A stretch of 8,855 bases of DNA from Xanthobacteraceae bacterium (GTDB lineage Bacteria > Pseudomonadota > Alphaproteobacteria > Rhizobiales > Xanthobacteraceae). The translations under genes and the position numbers were made by a program. Shown here piece by piece: positions 1-8,855 of this stretch (positions are counted from its first letter, which is position 1; each line of letters begins with the position of its first letter). The notes beneath the pieces are model-generated. The model searched no databases, had not been told where the DNA came from, and saw nothing but the letters and a program-made list of their open reading frames with translations. The DNA lies in assembly GCA_030043175.1 (NCBI GenBank), contig JASHYD010001319.1:1-8855 (forward strand), written 5' to 3'.

Positions 1-615
1 TGATATGTCGAAGTTCGGATTGCTCACCCGCGGAGCGTTTCGCTCCTGGACGATCACCTCGTGGATTCGGGTGCGCTTCTCCGGTGTCAGGTTGATGTTG
101 GCCCTCGTCCCCGCCGCACCCTGGCCGGTCGTCCCGCGATTCTCCTGGGGCCGATCAACTCTCTCTTGTTCCTGTCCTGGCCTATTCTGCTCGGACGACC
201 GGTTTGTACGATCATCCCGCGGCGCTTGACCTGTCGTGCGGTTCTGCTCCGGTGCGCGATTCAATCGGTCTTCGCGCGGTGCCTGGCCGGTCGTGCGGTT
301 TTGCTCGTTCCGCTCAGATCTTGGAGGCTGATCCGCCTTGCCGCGCTCCTGCTCCGAGTTCCGGTCGCCCCGCCGGTCCTGTTGACCCTCACGTGGGGCC
401 TGCCCGGTAGTCTCGGCGCGGCCTCGATTTTGCGGTTCGCCGACGCGGGCATTTGGCGCCTGGTTGTGGACTCCGGGCGCATTCTGTGGTGCCACTTTCT
501 CGGCCGGCGCGCTGCGCTCCTGTTGAGGGATACGTTCCTGTTGAGCCATAGAAGCACCCGTTGTAGCTATAAAGCCGATAACGGCGCTGGTCACCAGCAA
601 CTTGGTTCTATTCAT
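1..615 (-). CDS. Secreted Gln/Arg-rich DUF1236-family protein (3' end outside window)
   Basis: The frame is open for 205 codons from ATG 615 to the left edge, so the C-terminus is missing. The start is set by an AGGAGA ribosome site at 621-626, five bases upstream. Residues 1-24 form a signal peptide: basic MNRTK, a hydrophobic stretch, then ASMA before Gln25, so export to the periplasm or beyond is expected. Residues 25-170 are a low-complexity, hydrophilic region rich in Q, R, E, N and P. A TTGQ motif recurs at residues 69, 108, 127 and 162, three times as TTGQAPR followed by E or D. From about residue 174 the sequence (NLTPEKRTRIHEVI, then ERNAPRVSNPNF) resembles the start of the DUF1236 domain, a short C-terminal module found in many Bradyrhizobium proteins. 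That match is from memory of the family. Function is unknown; a cell-envelope or stress role is only suggested by the CsbD neighbour. It is separated from that neighbour by a terminator, so it probably has its own promoter. Confidence 0.85.
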   Translation of the reverse strand, partial: MNRTKLLVTSAVIGFIATTGASMAQQERIPQQERSAPAEKVAPQNAPGVHNQAPNARVGEPQNRGRAETTGQAPREGQQDRRGDRNSEQERGKADQPPRSERNEQNRTTGQAPREDRLNRAPEQNRTTGQAPRDDRTNRSSEQNRPGQEQERVDRPQENRGTTGQGAAGTRANINLTPEKRTRIHEVIVQERNAPRVSNPNFDIS

Positions 616-638
616 CCCGTTCTCCTACGGTTTTTGAA

Positions 639-654
639 ACGTTGTCGCCAACGT
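639..654 (-). other. Small hairpin with GCGA tetraloop in the leader of the DUF1236 gene
   Basis: On the minus strand ACGTTG, GCGA, CAACGT form a 6-bp stem closed by a GNRA-type tetraloop. It ends 24 bases before the ATG at 615 and 13 bases before the ribosome site. GNRA loops are unusually stable, so it could protect or structure the leader RNA. There is no U-run after it, so it is not a terminator. It may also be chance. Confidence 0.35.
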
Positions 655-676
655 CTGGACGAGATTAGGCATGGCT

Positions 677-694
677 CCGTGCATTTGCGCACGG
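677..694. repeat. Inverted repeat CCGTGC / GCACGG between the CsbD and DUF1236 genes
   Basis: A perfect 6-bp inverted repeat (677-682 and 689-694) with a 6-base loop, followed on the plus strand by a 10-base palindrome TCTCTAGAGA at 696-705. It lies in the probable promoter region of the DUF1236 gene, so it might be an operator or a second, weak terminator structure. No clear U-run follows it on either strand. I could not identify a confident promoter for the DUF1236 gene in 616-716. Confidence 0.3.
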
Positions 695-716
695 TTCTCT
701 AGAGATGACTGGCTAG

Positions 717-742
717 AGAAAAGTCCGGACATCCGACCGGAC
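717..742 (-). terminator. Rho-independent terminator of the CsbD-family gene
   Basis: On the minus strand GTCCGG (742-737), an 8-base loop and CCGGAC (728-723) form a GC-rich 6-bp stem. It is followed at once by TTTTCTCT (722-715). The stem begins 8 bases beyond the TGA stop of the CsbD gene (751-753). This is a compact intrinsic terminator in the correct orientation and suggests that the CsbD gene is transcribed alone. Confidence 0.75.
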
Positions 743-750
743 GCGTTGCG

Positions 751-957
751 TCAGTTCCACTTCTGACCACGGTACCAGTCATCGATATCCTTGCGAATTT
801 GATCTTTCGCCAAACCGTATCGCTGTTGAATCTTTCCTTCGAGCTGTTCTCGCCGGCCATTTATGGTGTTGAGATCATCATCAGTGAGTTTTCCCCACTT
901 CTCCTTGACCCGACCTTTAAACTCCCTCCAATTTCCTTCCACTTGATTCCAGTCCAT
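751..957 (-). CDS. CsbD family stress-response protein
   Basis: A 68-residue soluble, highly charged protein beginning MDWNQVEGNWREFKG and ending DDWYRGQKWN. It shows the CsbD signature: N-terminal W-x-x-x-x-G-x-W-x-x-x-K-G, then WGKLTDDDL, GRREQLEGKIQQRYG and a Trp/Tyr-containing end. Length and layout match the family (B. subtilis CsbD, E. coli YjbJ). Family members are abundant general-stress proteins whose biochemical role is not known. An in-frame TTG at 972 would add five residues (MTEVH), but a GGAGG ribosome site at 963-967 lies five bases before ATG 957 and inside that extension, so 957 is preferred. A candidate EcfG-type promoter lies at 998-1022, and an intrinsic terminator follows the stop, so this is probably a single-gene unit. 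The family assignment is firm; the regulation is inferred. Confidence 0.93.
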   Translation of the reverse strand: MDWNQVEGNWREFKGRVKEKWGKLTDDDLNTINGRREQLEGKIQQRYGLAKDQIRKDIDDWYRGQKWN

Positions 958-962
958 GTGAA

Positions 963-967
963 CCTCC
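963..967 (-). promoter_or_regulatory. Ribosome binding site that fixes the CsbD start
   Basis: GGAGG on the minus strand, five bases upstream of ATG 957. It falls within the possible TTG-started extension (972-958), which argues against the longer form. Confidence 0.8.
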
Positions 968-972
968 GTCAA

Positions 973-1012
973 TCAGCTCACCATATGGTCGCTGTTGAAC
1001 ATCTTGAGCTGA
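973..1012. repeat. Inverted repeat flanking the CsbD promoter -10 region
   Basis: TCAGCTCA (973-980) and TGAGCTGA (1005-1012) are perfect 8-base inverted copies 24 bases apart. The palindrome CCATATGG (981-988) sits directly beside the first arm. One arm falls in the spacer of the proposed promoter, and the other lies just after the expected transcription start. This layout would suit a DNA-looping or dimeric operator, or a leader hairpin. No known regulator site is recognised. Confidence 0.4.
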
Positions 1013-1022
1013 CGTTGGTTCC
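998..1022 (-). promoter_or_regulatory. Candidate EcfG (general stress sigma) promoter of the CsbD gene
   Basis: On the minus strand GGAAC (1022-1018), 16 bases, then TGTT (1001-998). The alphaproteobacterial EcfG consensus is GGAAC-N16/17-CGTT, so the -35 is perfect and the -10 has one mismatch. The -10 ends 40 bases upstream of ATG 957, leaving a leader of roughly 30-35 bases that contains the GGAGG ribosome site. CsbD genes are typical general-stress genes, which supports the reading. The site is a by-eye match and unproven. Confidence 0.6.
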
Positions 1023-1589
1023 TTTTGCGCAGCCAGTACACAGAATTGTGAATCAGCGCCGACCTCGGAGCGACGAGCGACGTCGGTAAGTTCCTGACCG
1101 ACGCTCCGGGCCCACTCGCAGGCATGCCGTGTTACTGCCATCAATTCGGCATGTGCAGCAGCAGAAAGCCGATGATAAAATGGGTCCCGCACAAATTATG
1201 ATTGAATACGACAAACGATGGTGTGGGCCGCAAGTTCGCCAATCCAGTTGCAAATGTCGCTGCTGCTCTCACCATTGCGGCCCATTTTAGGGCTGTATTG
1301 CAGACGCGATTTGCTGATCCTCCTTTGTGTAGCCGAACGATCTTGCGTGTGGATGACCGCGCGAGCGCGATCCTCCCGCCAGCCGTTGGCACGATTTGGC
1401 ATTCTCAACTTAGCGGCGACTAGCCACTCGCGCGTGCAAAACGACTGCGACCGGCAAGCGAGCCTCCAAGTGGATCGCGAAGGTCCTCGCCCTTGATCTT
1501 CGTGTCGCGGTGCACAATCACTGGCAGGCGTGCGGCCATCCCCGATCCTGGCCAATTCGTCGCTCGCTTCTTGCCCGACCGTGCCACTG
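1023..1589. other. Intergenic stretch with no convincing gene
   Basis: Several overlapping open frames of 65-119 codons exist on both strands here, but none has a recognisable domain or a good ribosome site. The least implausible is on the minus strand from GTG 1192 (91 codons, helical-looking middle part around residues 10-45). It lacks a ribosome site and runs through the CsbD promoter and start. A 7-bp inverted repeat CGTCGGT / ACCGACG lies at 1081-1103 without a U-run. The segment around 1171-1215 is AT-richer than its surroundings. The stretch may be degenerate coding DNA or long regulatory spacer. No clear terminator for the Crp/Fnr-like gene was found at its right end. Confidence 0.5.
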
Positions 1590-2306
1590 CTATGAATACG
1601 TCTTGGGAAGGTGAAAAGCGATGCGATCTCGCACCAACTGATAACATTCGCACGACTCTCGCTTTAGACCTTCCCGGTCAAGTATCGTAACTTGTCGCCG
1701 ACCACGTTCGATCAGGCCGGCAAGTTCAAAATCGCGAGCTGCATGCGTGATGGACGGCCGATGGGCGCCAAGCATTTCGGCCAGCAGGTCCTGGGTGATC
1801 AGCAACGTGTCGCCATCCGCCCGGTCGCGCATCATCAAAAGCCAGCGTGCCAGGCGCTCTTTGAGGCTATGCGCACCATTGCACGCACCAGATACCAGGA
1901 CCTGCTCGAGAAATGCTTGGACGTAAGCGAACATCAGGCTCCTGAAGGCAGGCATCGAATCCATCGCCCGCGTGAATGCGGCGCGGGACATTCTTCTTGC
2001 ATTTCCTGGAATTTGCACCAAGAACCTGACGGAGGAACACTTTGCGCCGAAAATGGCTTGCATGCCGCTGCAGCCCTCTCGACCGATCGTCGCCATTTCA
2101 ATGATATCGCCGTTCGCATAAACCGCGACCACAGAAATGACGCCGCTATCCGGAAAGAAGACGTAGTCAAGTGAACTATCGGCATCGATGAGAACGTCGC
2201 CACGTTGACAGCGAACTTGCTCAAGTTCACTAAGAAGTCGCTTCACATTGTCAGGTGGCAGCGCAAGTAAAAGCCTGTTGAGGGGCCAACTTGATGGGCA
2301 GGTCAT
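1590..2306 (-). CDS. Crp/Fnr family transcriptional regulator
   Basis: A 238-residue protein with the two-part Crp/Fnr layout. An N-terminal beta-roll sensor covers about residues 10-125 (YVFFPDSGVISVV at 48-60, EMATIGREGCSG at 70-81). A long dimerisation helix spans about 120-160. The C-terminal HTH_Crp lies at about 165-215, with LLAEMLGAHRPSITHAARDF covering the helix-turn-helix and ending AGLIERGRRQVTILDREGL. The usual cAMP-contact pattern (GE-x-A with R-x-A-T/S) is not evident. The cysteines (3, 33, 79, 90, 142, 219, 221) do not form an Fnr-type N-terminal cluster. The ligand is therefore unknown, and a metabolite or protein partner is possible. Length fits the abundant rhizobial subgroup. 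ATG 2306 has no good ribosome site, but an EcfG-like promoter lies immediately upstream, so it may be translated leaderless. It probably binds DNA as a dimer; targets are unknown, and the inverted repeats near the CsbD promoter are untested candidates. Confidence 0.9.
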   Translation of the reverse strand: MTCPSSWPLNRLLLALPPDNVKRLLSELEQVRCQRGDVLIDADSSLDYVFFPDSGVISVVAVYANGDIIEMATIGREGCSGMQAIFGAKCSSVRFLVQIPGNARRMSRAAFTRAMDSMPAFRSLMFAYVQAFLEQVLVSGACNGAHSLKERLARWLLMMRDRADGDTLLITQDLLAEMLGAHRPSITHAARDFELAGLIERGRRQVTILDREGLKRESCECYQLVRDRIAFHLPKTYS

Positions 2307-2313
2307 ATCGATA

Positions 2314-2339
2314 AACCGCCGTAAATTCGGATTGGTTCC
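2314..2339 (-). promoter_or_regulatory. Candidate EcfG-type promoter of the Crp/Fnr-like gene, possibly leaderless
   Basis: On the minus strand GGAAC (2339-2335), 17 bases, then GGTT (2317-2314). This is a perfect -35 and a one-mismatch -10 against GGAAC-N16/17-CGTT. Only seven bases (TATCGAT) separate the -10 from ATG 2306, so transcription would begin at or beside the A of the start codon. The absence of a strong Shine-Dalgarno before 2306 agrees with a leaderless message. The spacing and leaderless reading are inferred. Confidence 0.5.
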
Positions 2340-2368
2340 AGTTAACTGCGTTAGTTGTGAAGTCTCGT

Positions 2369-2382
2369 CAGGCTTTCGCCTG
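2369..2382 (-). repeat. CAGGC-GAAA-GCCTG tetraloop hairpin
   Basis: Read on the minus strand this is a perfect 5-bp GC-rich stem capped by GAAA, a GNRA tetraloop. It stands just after the motif GGGGGTCAG (minus strand, 2393-2385). No U-run follows. It may be part of a REP-like palindromic element together with the hairpin at 2400-2421. Confidence 0.4.
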
Positions 2383-2399
2383 GTCTGACCCCCTTAAAT

Positions 2400-2421
2400 C
2401 CGACCACTGCGAGGTGGTCGG
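2400..2421. repeat. Perfect 8-bp inverted repeat CCGACCAC / GTGGTCGG
   Basis: Arms at 2400-2407 and 2414-2421 enclose a 6-base loop. On the minus strand it is followed by ATTTAAGGGGG, which is not a U-tract, so an intrinsic terminator for the upstream kinase is not supported. With the second hairpin 18 bases away it could be a REP-type palindrome pair or an RNA structure. Confidence 0.4.
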
Positions 2422-2806
2422 CCGCAATGAGCGCTCTCCTGATCCTGCGCGCCATTATGACAGGCCAGAGCTTGTCGCAAGGTGCGACTCCGCGCAAACG
2501 ACCTAACGATACCTCCACTGAGGCGAGGCGGACCGCATTCATTGGCATCGACTCCATCACGTTCCCCGGGGCAAGCCGCACCGGTGACATCAGAGCGCGG
2601 TTTGGAAAGCGCCATCTCGACATCAGTGGCGCAAATACTCGCCTTTCCACAATCAAGATGCCCGCGGAGGCTCACTTTGCTCGCATGATCCTGCGAGGTC
2701 ATCGCGTGCGAACCGACTGGAGGTTGTGCACGGAGTAGCAAACGTCCACCTACCGGGTCGGGCTACCCCAGTGCACTCAACTTGCTAGCGGGCATAAAAG
2801 CGCACT

Positions 2807-4681
2807 CTATTGAAACCGTACACCGCACCGGGTGGCCGGCGTCCTCCTTACCTCAAATTTCCCGCCAAGCTGCCGCGCCAGGGCCTGAACGAGTGCCAAC
2901 CCTGAGGATCGTCGCTGGACCGCCCGCAGATCGAAGCCAGGACCGTCGTCTTCAACATAGAAGAGAAATGACTCATTCTCCCTCCTCAACCGAAGCCGAA
3001 TAGTGCCTCCACGTTGTCCGTTCAACCCATATTTGACGGCATTCGTAAGTAGCTCATTTGCGATCAGCGCCAGCGGCATCGCCGCGTCGTTCGACAGCTG
3101 TATTGGGTCAGCTTCACAATCAAGGTCCAATTCCTGAGGAAAGGTTTGTCTCGCGGTTTCACATACGGTGCTGAGAAACTCATGCGCGTCAAATCGTGTC
3201 GCATCGGTCGTCCGGTAAAGAATCCGCTGAGCTGCTGCCATGGCGATGATTCGGCCGCTTGCCTCCTCCAGCACTTCTCGAGCCTCGGGGCTCTTTGCCC
3301 GTCGTGCCCCGTCTTCCAACAGTATTTGCAACATCTGCATGTTGTTTTTGACACGATGATTCAACTCTTTGAGCAACACTTGCTGCTGCGTCTCGGCCTG
3401 TTTTCGCTCGCTGACATCGACGAGCATATTGATGGCCCCGATTACCTTGCCGGCGCCGTCGCGCCGCGGAGTCGGATACGGAATGATGGGAACCCGGGTC
3501 CCATCCGGACGCTCGGCCACTATTTCCGCGTTGCGGATTGCGCGGCCCTCTTTGAGAGCGACCGCCATCGGGCATTGATCATGCGGGAGTGGCGTGCCAT
3601 CCGGACGGTAAAGTTTCCACGCCACGCACCACTCGTCGCTGCCGATTGTCGGGGTGCGGCCCGCGAGCTCTACGGCTGCCTGATTGAAATAGGTAACCTT
3701 GCCTAGCGCGTCAGTCGTGTAGATCGCCGCCGGGACTGCCGCGATCAGCTCCTGGAGCTGCCGCTCGCTATCGCGAAGCCTTGCCTCGGATCGCTTACGC
3801 TCTGTGATGTCGCGGGCAATTTTAGAGGCTCCGATGATCCTGCCTTGATCGTTTATCACCGGGGAGACGGTCAGGGAAATATCGACCAGCGTCCCATCCT
3901 TGCGGCGACGCACGGTCTCGTAATGATCGACACGCTCGCCACGCCGAATACGAGTCAGAATTTTCGGCTCTTCGTGTTGACGATTCGGCGGGATGAGGAT
4001 GGTAATCGGCTTACCGACCACCTCTTCGGACTTGTAGCCAAAGAGCCGTTCGGCGCCCCGGTTGAAAGTCGTAATAATCCCATCGAGGTCTTTGCTGATG
4101 ATGGCGTCATCAGAGGATTCGACTACAGCCGCAAGGGCGCGGTTTGCCTGTTCAAGATTGCGCTGCTTTCGATAGAGTTCCGCAAAGGCCCCGACCTTCG
4201 AGCGAAGGATGGTTGCACGTAACGGTTTCTTCACATAATCTACTGCACCCGTCTCGTAGCCCTCGATGAGGTGTTGATCATCGTCGTAATGAGCGGTCAC
4301 AAAAATGATCGGCACGTTGGCGGTCTTCTTTCGCGCCTTGATCATGCGGGCCAACTCAAATCCTGTGACTCCCGGCATGCGGACATCGAGAATGAGCAGG
4401 GCAAATTCGTCCCCGAGTAGCGCAAGCAACGCCTGCTCAGCGGACACGGCCCGAACCAGGCGATAACCGGGGTCGTCGAGGATCGCCTCAAGGACCGTCA
4501 GATTTTTCTGCTCATCATCAACGATCAAAATATTGATGGGCGCCTCGCTGCGCCACACTCCCCTTGTGGCTGCAGCGATGTGCCTCGTGTCGTCGGGATT
4601 GACGTCGTCTCTGATCGGAGGCGCGGTGAAAACCACTTCATCGTCCGCCCCTCGCCGGGAATTCAACTCAGCTTCTTTCAT
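2807..4681 (-). CDS. Receiver-PAS-PAS-HisKA_2 (HRXXN-type) sensor histidine kinase
   Basis: A 624-residue protein with no signal peptide or membrane segment, so cytoplasmic. Residues 50-165 are a complete receiver domain: acidic pair D55/D56, phosphoacceptor D99 in LLILDVRMPG, T129 and K152 in YVKKP. Two PAS/PAC units follow at about 180-298 (ends ARDITERKRSE) and 305-428 (ends VDVSERKQAE). The dimerisation domain carries ELNHRVKNN with phosphoaccepting H442, the HRXXN signature of HisKA_2. ATPase boxes are NELLTNAVKYG (542-552), EDDGPGF (577-583) and SSGLALVQALA (592-602). HRXXN kinases feed the PhyR general stress switch in several alphaproteobacteria, so this is a reasonable role here, inferred only. 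The ATG at 4681 has an AGGA site at 4689-4692. It lies 141 bases after the large hybrid kinase on the same strand, so co-transcription is likely. The N-terminal receiver suggests that another kinase modulates it. Confidence 0.92.
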   Translation of the reverse strand: MKEAELNSRRGADDEVVFTAPPIRDDVNPDDTRHIAAATRGVWRSEAPINILIVDDEQKNLTVLEAILDDPGYRLVRAVSAEQALLALLGDEFALLILDVRMPGVTGFELARMIKARKKTANVPIIFVTAHYDDDQHLIEGYETGAVDYVKKPLRATILRSKVGAFAELYRKQRNLEQANRALAAVVESSDDAIISKDLDGIITTFNRGAERLFGYKSEEVVGKPITILIPPNRQHEEPKILTRIRRGERVDHYETVRRRKDGTLVDISLTVSPVINDQGRIIGASKIARDITERKRSEARLRDSERQLQELIAAVPAAIYTTDALGKVTYFNQAAVELAGRTPTIGSDEWCVAWKLYRPDGTPLPHDQCPMAVALKEGRAIRNAEIVAERPDGTRVPIIPYPTPRRDGAGKVIGAINMLVDVSERKQAETQQQVLLKELNHRVKNNMQMLQILLEDGARRAKSPEAREVLEEASGRIIAMAAAQRILYRTTDATRFDAHEFLSTVCETARQTFPQELDLDCEADPIQLSNDAAMPLALIANELLTNAVKYGLNGQRGGTIRLRLRRENESFLFYVEDDGPGFDLRAVQRRSSGLALVQALARQLGGKFEVRRTPATRCGVRFQ

Positions 4682-4692
4682 AGGACAGTCCT
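4682..4692. repeat. 11-base palindrome covering the ribosome site of the second kinase
   Basis: AGGACAGTCCT is a perfect dyad around one central base and abuts the start codon at 4681. On the minus strand its first half supplies the AGGA ribosome site (4692-4689). It could let a protein or RNA fold restrict translation, but may be coincidental. Confidence 0.3.
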
Positions 4693-4775
4693 GCTTGCGA
4701 CCAACCGTGGGTCCCGTTCCCCCGAAGCGCGGGTATGGCGGCAGCCCGTGCGAGCTGACTGACGCGGCACATACG

Positions 4776-4803
4776 CTCCCTGCGAATTTCTCTGACAGGG
4801 GAG
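4776..4803 (-). other. Stem-loop between the two kinase genes
   Basis: On the minus strand CTCCCCTG and CAGGGAG pair with one bulged C around a 13-base loop, starting 20 bases after the stop of the large kinase gene. The bases that follow (CGTATGTG) are not a U-run, so it is unlikely to terminate fully. A role in RNA stability or in uneven expression of the two kinases is possible. Confidence 0.35.
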
Positions 4804-4822
4804 CCTGAAATGCGTCTCGCGC

Positions 4823-8855
<4,033 letters not shown>

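Larger units (their letters stand above)
2340..2806. other. Intergenic stretch with hairpins, no convincing gene
   Basis: Open frames of 68-115 codons occur on both strands, but none is recognisable. On the plus strand, ATG 2427 (103 codons) has a GAGGTGG nine bases upstream, but that sequence is also one arm of a hairpin and the product resembles no family I know. Minus-strand frames begin at weak starts. The left third holds two strong inverted repeats. The region could be a decayed gene, a long leader or a small RNA locus. Nothing further can be supported. Confidence 0.45.

Noticed and set aside
61..702. 213-codon plus-strand open frame
   Set aside because: It lies antisense to the signal-peptide-bearing DUF1236 gene, begins at GTG, and has a Leu/Arg-rich composition typical of antisense to Gln/Arg-rich coding. 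No domain is recognisable.
1081..1103. CGTCGGT / ACCGACG hairpin as a terminator
   Set aside because: No T-run follows on either strand, and it lies inside unassigned spacer far from any stop codon.
917..1192. 91-codon minus-strand frame upstream of and overlapping the CsbD start
   Set aside because: GTG start without a ribosome site, no known family, and it runs through the proposed CsbD promoter and ribosome site. Kept only as a weak possibility in the findings.
1692..2174. 160-codon plus-strand open frame
   Set aside because: It is fully antisense to the Crp/Fnr-like gene, which has clear domains; this frame has none.
2427..2738. 103-codon plus-strand frame with a possible ribosome site
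   Set aside because: No recognised domain, opposite in direction to every supported gene, and its GAGGTGG overlaps a hairpin arm. The evidence is too weak to call a gene.
4699..4720. EcfG-type promoter before the second kinase
   Set aside because: GGAAC is present at 4720-4716 on the minus strand, but no CGTT-like box lies 16-17 bases further. GGTT occurs after only about 10 bases.
4776..4803. Intrinsic terminator after the hybrid kinase
   Set aside because: The stem is bulged and no U-run follows, so it was kept only as a stem-loop.

Overview
The window looks like chromosomal DNA from an alphaproteobacterium of the Bradyrhizobium/Nitrobacteraceae type. This is inferred from four things: high GC content, a DUF1236-type secreted protein, a Crp/Fnr-like regulator of a kind common in rhizobia, and HRXXN (HisKA_2) and poly-HAMP sensor kinases. 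No database search was possible. Every gene I can support lies on the minus strand, so the natural reading direction is from 8855 down to 1. No tRNA, rRNA, CRISPR array, insertion sequence or phage gene was seen.

In transcription order: (1) 8855-4823 is a very large soluble-looking hybrid histidine kinase, cut by the right edge. It has a string of 92-residue HAMP repeats, a GAF domain, a coiled coil, HisKA plus HATPase, and three receiver domains. (2) After 141 bases, 4681-2807 is a second kinase with the order receiver, PAS, PAS, HisKA_2 (HRVKN), HATPase, probably in the same operon. (3) About 500 bases follow with no convincing gene but two strong hairpins. (4) 2306-1590 is a Crp/Fnr-like regulator. 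(5) About 630 bases have no convincing gene, except that their downstream end carries the promoter of the next gene. (6) 957-751 is a CsbD-family stress protein followed by a clear intrinsic terminator. (7) 615-1 is a secreted Gln/Arg-rich DUF1236 protein, cut by the left edge. It is open from its start codon to the window end and could be missed by a scan that requires a stop codon.

The most interesting link is regulatory. Both the CsbD gene and the Crp/Fnr-like gene have a GGAAC box followed at the right spacing by a GTT core on the coding strand. This resembles the EcfG (general stress sigma factor) promoter GGAAC-N16/17-CGTT. HRXXN-type kinases, like the one at 2807-4681, are the class that feeds the PhyR-NepR-EcfG stress switch in alphaproteobacteria. 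The window may therefore hold sensors and outputs of a stress-response neighbourhood, although phyR, nepR and ecfG themselves are not here. The two kinases, with four receivers and no HPt domain between them, look like an incomplete phosphorelay whose missing carrier must be elsewhere, or be the HisKA_2 domain itself. This is inference.
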